DNA of 64,000 nucleotides from CAZTHK01 sp964613215 (GTDB lineage Bacteria; Krumholzibacteriota; Krumholzibacteriia; Krumholzibacteriales; CAZTHK01): contig CAZTHK010000002.1 of the NCBI GenBank assembly GCA_964613215.1, forward strand, positions 124,001-188,000, in the 5' to 3' direction. Position 1 is the stretch's first letter. Each line of letters starts with the position of its first letter. Below, piece after piece: positions 27,011-36,823 of this stretch. Below the pieces are notes generated by a model, which saw only the letters and a program-made list of their open reading frames with translations, searched no databases and was not told the DNA's origin. A program made the position numbers and the translations under genes.

Positions 27011-29136
27011 ACGGTTCTTTTCCGTGGGGAAGGGTAAAATTCATTTCCATCATTTTTGCCATCCTGGTGGGGGTCATAGTCTTTCGCCTGGTAAGAGTCC
27101 AGATTGTGGATCATCAGATTTACATGGAGAAGGCCAGGAAGCAGTGGCAAGAAAAAAAAGTATGGTATGCCAGGCGGGGAAGCATATTCGACCGCAACGG
27201 TGTTCCGCTGGCTATTACTCATACCACCTTCACTGTGGGTGTAACTCCGCCCTCCTGTCCGAAAAACGGAGAAGCACTTGATACCATGGCTGAGATTCTA
27301 CCGGTCAGAAGGAACAGATTGAAAAAGATTATGTCTCTGGACAGAGAGTATGTTCAGCTTGCCAGGGACCAGAGCCTTACCAGGAAGGAGGTGGGGGAGC
27401 TGAGTTCCCTGGGAGGAGTTAAGCTCGATCAGAACCAGGAGAGGCTCTACCCCTCCAAATCGATCCCCCTGCATATTCTGGGGAAGGTTAATTGCGAGGG
27501 ATGGGGAGCCGGAGGTATTGAGGGGGCTTTCGATCATCTCCTCCACGGTGAAAACGGATGGCTGTTGATCAACAGGGATGCAAAGAATCGTGATATACCT
27601 TCCCTTAATGCTCCGGGCAAAAAACCGGAAAATGGCAGTGATCTTTATCTTACTATAGATTCGAGGGTTCAGGCGGTGGTCGATTTTGAACTGACTTCGG
27701 CGGTGGAGAGGTACGGTGCCCTGGGGGGAGTGGTTATAGTGGTGGATCCCGACACCGGAGAGATAATAGCCATCTCCGAAAGATTCGGGTGGGAGGATGA
27801 GGAGGATTATGAGGGGAGAGCCATCCAATCAGTCAGCTGTACCTATGAGCCCGGGTCCACCTTTAAAATGATTACCGGTTCGTATCTTCTGGAAAGGGGC
27901 AGGGTGGATCCATACGATGTGTTCTATGCTGAGAATGGCAAGGCTGATTTTCCCTTCGGTACCTTCAGGGATGATCATCCTCTGGATAGATGGCTGACCT
28001 TCAGAGAATCATTTGTGAAATCCAGCAATATCTGCACTATTAAAGCGGTGATGGGTTCCGATCCCGAAGATTATTACAGTTATGTTATCAGATTCGGTTT
28101 CGGCGGGTGGACCGGTATTCCCCTTCCGGCGGAGTCGAGGGGTACCCTGAGGCACCCCGATAAATGGTCCGACCGGTCACTTCCCAGTATCTCCATAGGA
28201 CATGAGATAGCAGTTACCCCCATTCAGATGGTGATGGCATACAGCGCTGTCTGTAATGGCGGAACCCTGTTAACTCCGGCTCTGGTTCACAAGGTGGATG
28301 ACCGGAAGGGTAATGTTGATCTCCGGGAAGGACCTGTGGTGGTGAGGAGGGTTCTTTCGCCGGGCACGGTCGAGATACTTAAGGAATTCTGCAGAAGAGT
28401 GGTAACCGGTGGCACCGGGAAGCTGGCGGAGGTGGAGGGAATACCGGTAGGGGGTAAGACAGGGACCTCCCAGAAGGCGGACGGGAAGGGTTACATAGAC
28501 AATGCCTATACAGCGAGTTTTATAGGCTTTGCTCCGGCCGACCGGCCTGAGCTCGTATGTCTGGTTATGCTGGATCAACCCGAGTTCCCCTATTACTACG
28601 GGGGACAGTCGTCGGCGGTGGTGTTCAGCAGGATTATTAAGGGAGTCAACCTGGCTACCGATATCTTCTACCATTGTGAAGGTTACCGTATGGTACTGGA
28701 GAAGAGGGAAAAGGATCTGGTGGAGGTTCCCAACTTTCTGAAATTAACCGGGGATCAGGCGGCAAAACTGGCATCCGGCAGCGGCCTGTCTATTGCCACA
28801 TCCGGCGGTGGAGGGAGGATTTATTCCCAGTCCCCTTCCCCGGGGGGTATGATCGAGCGGGGTGGAGAGGTGAGACTGATCTGTGGAAGACCGGGACAGG
28901 ATGAGGAGAAGCGGGTTGAAGTGCCCTGTCTGAAAGGCCTCTCCATCCGGGAAGCCAGAAGATTGCTTATGGCCGCCGGATTAGGATGCAGATTAAGTGG
29001 AATGGGTGTAGTGCAACGGCAGTTTCCCCGCCCCGGCAGCAGGGTAAGGTGGGGCTACCGGGTGCTGCTGAGGTGCTCGCTGAAGGATATGGTTAACGGA
29101 GGCGCCCGGGCAGGGGAAGAGGGGAGGAATGGGTGA
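27007..29136 (+). CDS. ftsI: Class B penicillin-binding protein FtsI/SpoVD type, with PASTA domains
   Basis: 709 aa, longer than typical FtsI. One N-terminal membrane helix (about 11-33), a dimerisation domain (RRGSIFDRNGVPLA), then the transpeptidase domain with S284TFK, S339-S-N and K484TGT. After about residue 570 two PASTA-like domains follow (VEVPNFLKLTGDQAAKLA and VEVPCLKGLSIREARRLL), as in SpoVD of Firmicutes. It cross-links septal peptidoglycan with FtsW. ATG overlaps the ftsL stop and its own stop overlaps the GTG of murE. Confidence 0.93.
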   Translation: MNGSFPWGRVKFISIIFAILVGVIVFRLVRVQIVDHQIYMEKARKQWQEKKVWYARRGSIFDRNGVPLAITHTTFTVGVTPPSCPKNGEALDTMAEILPVRRNRLKKIMSLDREYVQLARDQSLTRKEVGELSSLGGVKLDQNQERLYPSKSIPLHILGKVNCEGWGAGGIEGAFDHLLHGENGWLLINRDAKNRDIPSLNAPGKKPENGSDLYLTIDSRVQAVVDFELTSAVERYGALGGVVIVVDPDTGEIIAISERFGWEDEEDYEGRAIQSVSCTYEPGSTFKMITGSYLLERGRVDPYDVFYAENGKADFPFGTFRDDHPLDRWLTFRESFVKSSNICTIKAVMGSDPEDYYSYVIRFGFGGWTGIPLPAESRGTLRHPDKWSDRSLPSISIGHEIAVTPIQMVMAYSAVCNGGTLLTPALVHKVDDRKGNVDLREGPVVVRRVLSPGTVEILKEFCRRVVTGGTGKLAEVEGIPVGGKTGTSQKADGKGYIDNAYTASFIGFAPADRPELVCLVMLDQPEFPYYYGGQSSAVVFSRIIKGVNLATDIFYHCEGYRMVLEKREKDLVEVPNFLKLTGDQAAKLASGSGLSIATSGGGGRIYSQSPSPGGMIERGGEVRLICGRPGQDEEKRVEVPCLKGLSIREARRLLMAAGLGCRLSGMGVVQRQFPRPGSRVRWGYRVLLRCSLKDMVNGGARAGEEGRNG

Positions 29137-30605
29137 AGCTTTCCAGGCTGATCGAGAATATAAATATAGTGGAAAGGAAAGATTTCCGGGATGTGGAAAT
29201 TACCGGAATCACCCCGGATTCCAATGAAGTCAATCCGGGATATATATTCGTAGCAGTAAAGGGGACCAGAGCCGATGGTCATGATTTTGCCGGGCATGCC
29301 CTGGAAAGGGGAGCATCGGCGCTGGTTGTGGAGAAAAGGGTGGAATCCGGAAGGCCTCAGCTGGTGGTGAATGACACCTCCCTGGTTCTTGCCCTGATAG
29401 CTAAAAAATTCTACGGCCATCAGGATGAGAAATTAAGGCTGGCAGGGATCACCGGAACCAACGGCAAGACCTCTACCTCTTTTCTTCTTCGTTCCATCAT
29501 GGAGCATTCCGGTGTAAGAACGGGAATTATGGGGACAGTGGGATACGGGTCAGACAAACAATTGAACCACAGTACTTATACCACTCCGGGAGCGGTAGAA
29601 CTCTACCGGACCCTGGCGGAATTCGAACAGCGGGGGGTTGAGAATGTAGTAATGGAGGTAAGTTCACATGCTCTGGCTCAGTCCAGAGTGGGGGGGCTGC
29701 AGTTCGACATAGCCATATTCACCAATATCACCAGGGATCATCTGGATTATCACGGGACCTTTGAAGAGTATGTCGAGGCCAAGGCAAAATTGATCAGTGC
29801 TCTGAAAGGCGGAGAACATGAGGGGGTGCTGATTTACAACCGGGATGATAGTTATGTCTCCATGCTGGCCGGGAGGTTCCGGGGTAAAAGGGTATCCTTT
29901 GGGTTGAGCGATCAGGCTGATGTTCGGGCAGGAGGGATTAAGGCCGGTATGGAGGGGACCCATTTCGATATTGTCGCCGGTGGGGATATTACCCATGTGG
30001 ATATGAAACTGCTGGGTGAATTCAGTATATATAATGCTCTGGCTGCGGCCGCTGCGGCTGGCTGCATGGGGATAGAGAAAGAAAATATTAAGAGGGGGAT
30101 AGAAAGAGTGGGTTCGGTACCCGGCCGGTTCCAGGTGATAACTGCTCCGGGAGCCCCCAGGGTGATAGTGGATTATGCCCATACTCCGGATGCTCTGAAA
30201 AATCTGCTCAACTTCTGCAGCAGGCTGGGGGCGGAGAGAATAATTACGGTATTCGGTTGCGGAGGGGACAGGGACCGGGGAAAGAGACCGCTGATGGGCA
30301 AGATAGCCGGAGAGTACAGCGATCTGGTGCTGGTGACCAGTGATAACCCCCGTACTGAGAACCCACTGGCAATTATTAAAGATGTGGTGGAGGGAGTGGA
30401 GCAATCCGGTACTGACTGCCGGATTCTGGAAAACAGGAGGGAAGCTATAAGGGAAGGAGTTATGGAGGGGAGGGAGGATGAGCTGGTGATTATTGCGGGA
30501 AAGGGTCATGAATGTGTGCAGATACTCAGGGATACCAGGATTCCCTTTTCTGATGTGGAAGAGGCCAGAAAAGCAATAGAGCGACGGAGGATATCATCGG
30601 AGTAA
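29133..30605 (+). CDS. murE: UDP-MurNAc-tripeptide synthetase MurE (meso-DAP type)
   Basis: 490 aa Mur ligase. ITGTNGKTS (G108-T113 region) is the ATP-binding P-loop; the FTNITRDHLDYHG block and VDYAHTPDAL in the C-terminal domain are typical. The specificity motif D404-N-P-R407 matches enzymes that add meso-diaminopimelate, as opposed to DDDPN/DNPA-type L-lysine enzymes, so the wall is expected to be of the DAP type. GTG start overlaps the PBP stop by four bases. The following murF frame begins about where this gene ends. Confidence 0.95.
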   Translation: MKLSRLIENINIVERKDFRDVEITGITPDSNEVNPGYIFVAVKGTRADGHDFAGHALERGASALVVEKRVESGRPQLVVNDTSLVLALIAKKFYGHQDEKLRLAGITGTNGKTSTSFLLRSIMEHSGVRTGIMGTVGYGSDKQLNHSTYTTPGAVELYRTLAEFEQRGVENVVMEVSSHALAQSRVGGLQFDIAIFTNITRDHLDYHGTFEEYVEAKAKLISALKGGEHEGVLIYNRDDSYVSMLAGRFRGKRVSFGLSDQADVRAGGIKAGMEGTHFDIVAGGDITHVDMKLLGEFSIYNALAAAAAAGCMGIEKENIKRGIERVGSVPGRFQVITAPGAPRVIVDYAHTPDALKNLLNFCSRLGAERIITVFGCGGDRDRGKRPLMGKIAGEYSDLVLVTSDNPRTENPLAIIKDVVEGVEQSGTDCRILENRREAIREGVMEGREDELVIIAGKGHECVQILRDTRIPFSDVEEARKAIERRRISSE

Positions 30606-30607
30606 CA

Positions 30608-32005
30608 CTGAGATGGATTGCGGATAAACTCAAAGAGGCGGGTTACCGGGATGGAGACCCCGGAGAGGGACGGGTGCGGGGATTCTCCATTGACACCCGC
30701 CGGGATTGCCGGCAGAAGCTCTTCGTGGCTCTGCCCGGCGGGCAGGGGGATGGCCATGATTATCTGGAAGATGCGGTGAAGGAGGGAGCCAGGGGGGTTA
30801 TGATTTCTTCGGACCGGGATTTCAGTATTTCCGCAGGGCATGGTGAAGTGGCTGTGTTTAAAGTGTCCGATCCCCTGTATGGGCTTCAGACTATGGCTCA
30901 GGAATACTGCAAGGAGATTGATCCGGCCATTGTAGCCATTACAGGGAGTACCGGCAAGACCACCACCAAGAATCTGATAGCATCCATACTGGGGAGTAAT
31001 TACCGCAGTTACTCCACCCCCGGCAATATGAATAATCATATCGGACTGCCACTTACCGTTCTGGGTATGGAGGGGGGAGAGGAATTGCTGGTGGTGGAAA
31101 TGGGAGCCAACCATAAGGGTGAAATAAAGAGACTTTGTGAGATATGCAGGCCCACTACCGGGGTGGTTACCAATGTGGGCAGGAGCCATCTGGAATTCTT
31201 TGAGTCCCTGGAGGGTGTTGCTGCGGCCAAGGCGGAACTGCTGGAGGCGCTTCCCCCTGAAGGACAGGCGGTTCTCCCCGCAGATGACCGGTTTATCGAT
31301 TTTCTCAGGGGCAGGACCGAAGCTTCTGTGATCACTTTTGGTTTCCATGAGCAGGCAGACTGGAGTATCGGGGAGGTTATCCCTCTGGACAGCGGGGGAT
31401 ATGAATTCACGGTGGGTGGAAATGTAATGAGGACGGTCATGCCGGGAAGGCATAATCTTCTTAACGTGGCGGCGGCGGTGGCAACTGCTGCTTCACTGGA
31501 TATCGATATGAAAGAAATCATCTCTGCAGTGGCCGATATCAGGCCCGATCCCGGGAGGGGGGGACTATTTGATATTGGCGGGATAATTTTCATGAATGAC
31601 TCATACAATTCAAATCCCGACTCCCTGAGGGTCTCTGTGGATACATTCATGGAATTGGAGGTAGAAGGAAACAGATGGCTGGTTCTGGGGGATATGCTGG
31701 AGCTGGGGGAGCAGAGTGAAGGGTTACACCGGGAAGCTGGAGAATACTGCGGCAAGGCGGGGGTGGATGGATTGGTTACTCTGGGGGATAAAACAGTGGA
31801 ACTGAGCCGGGCCGCTGCGGAACAGAGAAAAGCTCCCTCCAACATAAGCCACTTCATGGAGGTGGAGAAGCTGAGTCATTATCTTAACCGTTTTCTCCAG
31901 CCGGGGGATGCCGTTCTGGTAAAGGGTTCGCGGGGCATGCGGATGGAAAGGGTTATGGAAATTATCGAGAAGCTTCGTGAAACGGAGAGAAGAAGGATAA
32001 ACTGA
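30608..32005 (+). CDS. murF: UDP-MurNAc-tripeptide-D-Ala-D-Ala ligase MurF, rare start codon
   Basis: About 465 aa from CTG 30608. ITGSTGKTTTKN is the P-loop; NDSYNSNPDS and VLGDMLELGEQS are MurF signatures. It adds D-Ala-D-Ala to the UDP-MurNAc-tripeptide. The first ATG/GTG in frame is GTG 30674, but the codons before it encode the normal MurF N-terminus (LRWIADKLKEAG, then GFSIDTRR), so translation must begin earlier. CTG 30608 has GGAG five bases upstream; ATC 30596 with GGAGG is a second candidate. The stop shares one base with the mraY ATG. Confidence 0.88.
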   Translation: MRWIADKLKEAGYRDGDPGEGRVRGFSIDTRRDCRQKLFVALPGGQGDGHDYLEDAVKEGARGVMISSDRDFSISAGHGEVAVFKVSDPLYGLQTMAQEYCKEIDPAIVAITGSTGKTTTKNLIASILGSNYRSYSTPGNMNNHIGLPLTVLGMEGGEELLVVEMGANHKGEIKRLCEICRPTTGVVTNVGRSHLEFFESLEGVAAAKAELLEALPPEGQAVLPADDRFIDFLRGRTEASVITFGFHEQADWSIGEVIPLDSGGYEFTVGGNVMRTVMPGRHNLLNVAAAVATAASLDIDMKEIISAVADIRPDPGRGGLFDIGGIIFMNDSYNSNPDSLRVSVDTFMELEVEGNRWLVLGDMLELGEQSEGLHREAGEYCGKAGVDGLVTLGDKTVELSRAAAEQRKAPSNISHFMEVEKLSHYLNRFLQPGDAVLVKGSRGMRMERVMEIIEKLRETERRRIN

Positions 32006-33090
32006 TGCTGTACTATATATTATTTCCCCTCAGAGAATACTTCTTTGTTTTCAATGTATTCAGATATATAACCTTCCGGGCCGCCTACGCCACCGTTACC
32101 GCCCTGCTGATCTCCTTTCTGCTGGGCCCCCGGCTGATCAGATGGCTCTCCCGCCTTCAGATAGGTCAGAGGATCAGGAGGGAGGTCCCGGAGACGCATA
32201 ACCACAAGGCGGGAACTCCCACCATGGGAGGGCTGCTGATACTTAGCGCCATAGTGGTTCCCACCCTGCTGTGGGCGGATATCAGAAATGAATTTATTCA
32301 GCTGGTTCTGGTTTTCACGGTTTGGATGGGTTTCATCGGATTTGTGGATGATTATCTCAATGTTATAAAGAAGAAGGACAAGGGGCTGGTAGGACGCTAC
32401 AAGCTTATCGGACAGTTCTCCTCCTCCCTGATTCTGGGGCTGTTTCTTTATTTCAATCCCATAATTGAGCAGAATGCCACCCTCACTGCCATTCCCTTCT
32501 TCAAGGATCTGTATATAGACTGGGGTATTCTGTACATCCCCCTGATTATGGTGGTGGTTACCGGCACCTCCAATGCCGTCAACCTCACCGACGGCCTGGA
32601 CGGCCTGGCGGTGGGAGTGGCTGCATTTTCCTTTTTTGCCTTCGCTGCACTTTCATATCTGAGCGGGAACAGTGTCTTCTCCGGATACCTCAACATACTC
32701 TATCTCGAGGGGGCCGGCGAGCTGGCCATTTACTGTATGGCCGTAGTGGGTGCGGCCCTGGGGTTTCTCTGGTTCAATTCCCATCCCGCTCAGATATTCA
32801 TGGGAGACACCGGTTCCCTTGCCCTGGGAGGGGCCCTGGGTACCATTGCAGTACTGCTCAAGAGGGAGCTGTTGCTGGTGGTAGTGGGCGGTGTTTTTGT
32901 GGTGGAGGCGCTGTCTGTGATAATCCAGGTGGTCTCTTACAGGCTCAGGGGTAAGAGGGTGTTCCGGATGGCTCCGCTTCATCATCACTTCGAGATGAAG
33001 GGGTGGCCGGAGAACAAGGTGGTGGTGAGGTTCTGGATAATTGCAGTGCTTCTGGTTCTGCTGAGTATAAGTACACTTAAACTGAGATAG
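32005..33090 (+). CDS. mraY: Phospho-MurNAc-pentapeptide translocase MraY
   Basis: 361 aa, ten predicted membrane helices. HNHKAGTPTMGG, FVDDYLNVIKKKDKGL, NAVNLTDGLDGLA and FMGDTGSLALGG are the conserved cytoplasmic loops with the catalytic acids (DD, LDGLA, GDTGS), and HHHFEMKGWPE ends the last loop. It transfers phospho-MurNAc-pentapeptide to undecaprenyl phosphate, giving lipid I in the inner membrane. ATG 32005 shares one base with the murF stop. Ten bases separate it from murD. Confidence 0.97.
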   Translation: MLYYILFPLREYFFVFNVFRYITFRAAYATVTALLISFLLGPRLIRWLSRLQIGQRIRREVPETHNHKAGTPTMGGLLILSAIVVPTLLWADIRNEFIQLVLVFTVWMGFIGFVDDYLNVIKKKDKGLVGRYKLIGQFSSSLILGLFLYFNPIIEQNATLTAIPFFKDLYIDWGILYIPLIMVVVTGTSNAVNLTDGLDGLAVGVAAFSFFAFAALSYLSGNSVFSGYLNILYLEGAGELAIYCMAVVGAALGFLWFNSHPAQIFMGDTGSLALGGALGTIAVLLKRELLLVVVGGVFVVEALSVIIQVVSYRLRGKRVFRMAPLHHHFEMKGWPENKVVVRFWIIAVLLVLLSISTLKLR

Positions 33091-33100
33091 GATTTACTGA

Positions 33101-34495
33101 ATGTACCGGAATAATGAAATGAAGGGAGATATTTCCAGGATGGCGGAATTCTACCGGGGGAGAAGAGTTCTGGTACTGGGGCTGGGCAGGAGCGGTCTGT
33201 CCGCAGTCCGGCTGCTCAGCGGCAGGGGAGCAGTGGTCAGCGCAGCCGATGAAAACATCCGGCTGGAGCAGGGTAATATTCCCGGTGAGGTGGATTTGAT
33301 CCTGGGCTCTTTTAATAGTATTGATCCGGAGCAATTCCAGGAAGTTATTCTCAGTCCGGGGGTTCCTGCCGCCCACCCGTTTGTGGAAGAATCAATCCGG
33401 GCCGCTGTTCCGGTAATCAGCGAACTGGAGCTTGGTTACAGATTCTGCGGGGGAGATATCATAGCGGTAACCGGTTCCAATGGTAAATCGACCACCGTCT
33501 CCATGATAGGGGCGATACTGAGTCAGGGAGGATATCAGGCTGTAGTTGCCGGCAATGTTGGCATCCCCTTCTGTTCGGTGGTGGAGGGAGCGGCTGCTGA
33601 TACGGTTTTTGTGGTTGAAGTGAGCAGTTTTCAGCTGGAAACCATAAGGGATTTTCACCCCCGGGTTGCCGGAATTCTGAATCTCACCCCCGATCATCTG
33701 GACCGTTATGAGAGCGAAGAACATTACTACCGGGTGAAGGGGAACATCCTGCACAACTGCAACTCCGAAGACCTGTTCTTCTATAATGCGGATGACCACA
33801 GATGCCGCCGGATAGCTTCCCGGTTCGATGGCAGAAAAACGGGCTTTTCTTCGTCGGGGGAGTTGGAACAGGGTATTTGCCTGAAAGGAAATGAAATAGT
33901 CAGTTGCGGTGGAGGCAGGGAGGATGTATTGCTCCGGCGCCGGGACATCGGGGTGGTGGGATTGCACAATGTGGAAAATGCCATGGCGGCCATATCCTCC
34001 CTTACCGGCTATGACTTCACTCCCCCGGTATTCAGGGAGGCCCTCTCCGGTTTTGAAGGGCTGCCCCACCGGATGCAGAAGGTTGCCGCCCTGGAAGGGG
34101 TGGAATATTACAATGATTCAAAAGCCACCAATGTGGAAGCTACAACTATGAGCATAGGGGGGCTGAAAAAGAAGGTGATCCTGATTGCGGGGGGGTATGA
34201 CAAGGGGGGGGACTATTCCAGACTGGAAGAGATAAGGAAAAATCTGGCCGGAGTAGTGGTGATAGGTGACACTGCGGATGTTCTGGAGAGTATCTTTCAG
34301 CCTCATGTTCCGGTTTGCCGGGCTTCGGATATGAAGGAGGCGGTGGATAAGGCATCCCGGAAGGCTGCTCCGGGGCAGCTGGTGGTGCTTTCTCCCGCCT
34401 GCGCCAGCTTTGATATGTACCGCAATTTCGAGCAGCGTGGTGAAGTTTTCATGGAGGCAGTCAGAGAACTGGAGAAAAAAAGCCATGAAGGATGA
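33101..34495 (+). CDS. murD: UDP-MurNAc-L-Ala-D-Glu ligase MurD
   Basis: 464 aa. RVLVLGLGRSGLSA is the N-terminal Rossmann motif, VTGSNGKST the P-loop, and LNLTPDHLDRY the metal/carbamate region; YYNDSKATNVEAT and LIAGGYDKGGDY are C-terminal-domain MurD signatures. It adds D-glutamate to UDP-MurNAc-L-Ala in the cytosol. ATG 33101 is taken (AGGA eight bases before); ATG 33140 would start at MAEFYRGRR, nearer the usual N-terminus. It overlaps ftsW by 11 bases. Confidence 0.94.
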   Translation: MYRNNEMKGDISRMAEFYRGRRVLVLGLGRSGLSAVRLLSGRGAVVSAADENIRLEQGNIPGEVDLILGSFNSIDPEQFQEVILSPGVPAAHPFVEESIRAAVPVISELELGYRFCGGDIIAVTGSNGKSTTVSMIGAILSQGGYQAVVAGNVGIPFCSVVEGAAADTVFVVEVSSFQLETIRDFHPRVAGILNLTPDHLDRYESEEHYYRVKGNILHNCNSEDLFFYNADDHRCRRIASRFDGRKTGFSSSGELEQGICLKGNEIVSCGGGREDVLLRRRDIGVVGLHNVENAMAAISSLTGYDFTPPVFREALSGFEGLPHRMQKVAALEGVEYYNDSKATNVEATTMSIGGLKKKVILIAGGYDKGGDYSRLEEIRKNLAGVVVIGDTADVLESIFQPHVPVCRASDMKEAVDKASRKAAPGQLVVLSPACASFDMYRNFEQRGEVFMEAVRELEKKSHEG

Positions 34496-35657
34496 GAGAA
34501 GATACGACATCCGGCTTTTATTCGCCACCCTCAGCCTGGTGGCATTGGGGGTGATAATGGTTACCTCGGCCAGTGAAACCGTAGTGGATGATGGATTCCG
34601 CTCTCCCCTTATCTTCATGCAGAAGCAGGTGGTAAGGGTCTCTCTGGGCATCCTGGCTCTTCTAATATTCATGAGAGTGAAGTATACCCTGCTTCGCCGT
34701 TGGTCCGCAGTGATTGCGGGGTTCTCCATAATTCTTCTGCTGTTGGTCCTGATTTACGGAATAAAGGTAAGGGGAGCAAGAAGGTGGCTGAGTATATTCA
34801 ACTTCACCCTTCAGCCGGTGGAGATGGCAAAGCTCTCCCTGGTGATTTTTCTGGCGGCAAAACTGGCCGGCTGGAAGGGGAGGGTGAAGGATTTCAAACA
34901 CGGAGTCCTTCCGCTGCTGGGGGTGGCTGTGTCCATGGCGGTGCTGGTAGCCCTTCAACCGAATATCAGCAATGTAGTATTCATTATAGCAATTACCTTC
35001 CTGATGCTGTTCATAGGGGGGTGCAGGCTTATCCATCTGTTTCCCCTGTCGGCGGCATTGGCACTCTTCCTGATGCCCGTCTTTTTCATATTTCCTCATG
35101 TGCAGCAGAGGATCATAGCCTTCATAAACAGAGGGGAGTGTCTGGCCGGGGTCAACTGGCATGTAGAACAGTCGCTGATAGCCCTGGGATCGGGTTTCAT
35201 ATTCGGATTCGGTCCGGGCAGGGGGAACCAGAAGTTCAGTTTTCTGCCCGATTCACATACAGATTTTATCTACTCCATAATGGGCGAGGAACTGGGAATT
35301 ATAGGAACTTTACTGGTTCTATCACTGTTCGTGATGATTATCAGGCGTTCCCTCAAAATCGCCAGGGAAGCTCCCGATAATTTTGGTTATTTGCTCTCTC
35401 TGGGGATCGGTTGTTTCATCTTCATCACAGCCATGCTGAATATTTCGGTGACGCTGGGGTTGATTCCCATTGCCGGGCTGCCTCTGCCATTTGTAAGCTA
35501 CGGCGGCTCTGCTCTGGTAACCTCCATGGCGGGAGTGGGGATACTGCTCAACATATCCCTGCACGGAGAAAAGAAGAGGAAGGTACGGTCTGCGGTGGAG
35601 AGGAAGAAGGCCAGGGGTATCTATGCCAGACCGGGCAAAAGAGGAAGAGGAAAGTGA
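34485..35657 (+). CDS. ftsW: SEDS peptidoglycan polymerase FtsW
   Basis: 390 aa from ATG 34485 (MKDERRYDIRLL) with GGAG about ten bases upstream; a longer frame from 34410 lies within murD and is unlikely. Ten membrane segments, with GARRWLSIFNFTLQPVEMAKL, GFGPGRGNQKFSFLPDSHTDFI and LPFVSYGGSALV matching the SEDS family; the Asp of PDSHTDF is in the large extracellular loop region. It polymerises lipid II at the septum with the PBP above. The basic tail (RKKARGIYARPGKRGRGK) is cytoplasmic. Confidence 0.94.
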   Translation: MKDERRYDIRLLFATLSLVALGVIMVTSASETVVDDGFRSPLIFMQKQVVRVSLGILALLIFMRVKYTLLRRWSAVIAGFSIILLLLVLIYGIKVRGARRWLSIFNFTLQPVEMAKLSLVIFLAAKLAGWKGRVKDFKHGVLPLLGVAVSMAVLVALQPNISNVVFIIAITFLMLFIGGCRLIHLFPLSAALALFLMPVFFIFPHVQQRIIAFINRGECLAGVNWHVEQSLIALGSGFIFGFGPGRGNQKFSFLPDSHTDFIYSIMGEELGIIGTLLVLSLFVMIIRRSLKIAREAPDNFGYLLSLGIGCFIFITAMLNISVTLGLIPIAGLPLPFVSYGGSALVTSMAGVGILLNISLHGEKKRKVRSAVERKKARGIYARPGKRGRGK

Positions 35658-35663
35658 GATAGC

Positions 35664-36809
35664 ATGTCCGAACTGAGAGTTGTATTTACCGGTGGTGGTA
35701 CGGGAGGACATGTCTATCCCGCCCTGGCTGTTGCAGATGAGTTAAGTAAGAGAAGGAGTAATATCAGTATTCTGTTTGTGGGAACCAGAAGGGGTCTTGA
35801 ATCCACAGCAGTGGAGAAGGCAGGGTACCGGATACGCTTTATCTTCTCCGGAGCGGTAAGAGGCAGGGGGACGGCCGCCAAACTGGTTACCCTGGCCGCC
35901 CTGTCGGTGGGGTTCTTCCAGGCATTGGCTATACTGATTTCATTCAGGCCCCACATTGTTTTTGGCTCGGGTGGCTATGCCAGCGCAGCCGTAGTGCTGG
36001 CCGGGGTCCTGCTGCGCTGCAGGATAGTTTTACAGGAACAGAATTCCATTCCCGGTATGACCAACCGGCTTCTCGCCCCGGCGGCCCGGCGAATCTATCT
36101 GGGATATCCCCGGGCCAGGCAGTATTTCAGAAGGAAGGACAGGCTGGTGGTAACCGGTAATCCGCTGAGAGACAGGATAACCACCCAGGCTGAAGGGGAC
36201 TGCGGCGATTTCGGTCTACGCAGTGATCAGCCGGTTATACTGGTTTTCGGTGGAAGCCAGGGAGCACATTCCCTCAACCGGACAGCGGTTGATTACGTAA
36301 AGCAGAAGGATGATGTTCAATTGATAATTCAGACCGGCCGGAGGGACTACCAATGGGTGAAGGAGAGGCTGAGGGAGGTTTCCGGCAGGGTATATATTTC
36401 AGCCTTTATTTCAGAGATTCAAAAGGCTTACCGGGCAGCCGACCTTGCAGTGGCCAGAGCGGGAGCCTTGAGTGTTGCCGAGCTTTCTGCGGTGGGACTT
36501 CCCGCCGTTCTGGTGCCTTACCCTTACGCCACCGATAATCATCAGTTCTACAACGCAGAAGAGGCGGTAAAGGCAGGTGGAGCTGTAGTTATAGGAGATC
36601 GGGAATTCAATATATCAAAATTGAAAGAGGTTCTGGATGACATACTTTTCTCCCCTCGGAAACTCCAGCAGATGAGCAGGGCAATGAAGTCGGTGGCCAG
36701 GGAGGGAGCCTCCCGACGTATTGCCGGCGATATGCTGGATATCAGCGGGGAGGAGGGGAACCTCCGGAAGGAAGACAGTGATATGGAGAAAAAGGACTTG
36801 AACAGTTAA
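35664..36809 (+). CDS. murG: UDP-GlcNAc:lipid I GlcNAc transferase MurG
   Basis: 381 aa GT28 enzyme. FTGGGTGGHVYPALAVADEL is the membrane-side glycine loop, FGSGGYASAAVVLA and LQEQNSIPGMTNRLLA are family signatures, and the donor domain has FGGSQGAHSLN plus RAGALSVAELSAVGLPAVLVPYP-type sequence for UDP-GlcNAc. It completes lipid II. It starts 6 bases after ftsW. The C-terminal ~25 residues are an acidic/charged extension beyond the usual end. Confidence 0.96.
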   Translation: MSELRVVFTGGGTGGHVYPALAVADELSKRRSNISILFVGTRRGLESTAVEKAGYRIRFIFSGAVRGRGTAAKLVTLAALSVGFFQALAILISFRPHIVFGSGGYASAAVVLAGVLLRCRIVLQEQNSIPGMTNRLLAPAARRIYLGYPRARQYFRRKDRLVVTGNPLRDRITTQAEGDCGDFGLRSDQPVILVFGGSQGAHSLNRTAVDYVKQKDDVQLIIQTGRRDYQWVKERLREVSGRVYISAFISEIQKAYRAADLAVARAGALSVAELSAVGLPAVLVPYPYATDNHQFYNAEEAVKAGGAVVIGDREFNISKLKEVLDDILFSPRKLQQMSRAMKSVAREGASRRIAGDMLDISGEEGNLRKEDSDMEKKDLNS

Positions 36810-36823
36810 TACGGAGACAGGGC

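Noticed and set aside
29664..30509. 281-codon open frame on the minus strand
   Set aside because: Shadow of murE; no domain and no ribosome-binding site.
30506..31453. 315-codon open frame on the minus strand
   Set aside because: Antisense to murF, which is unmistakable; translated sequence is low in normal protein features.
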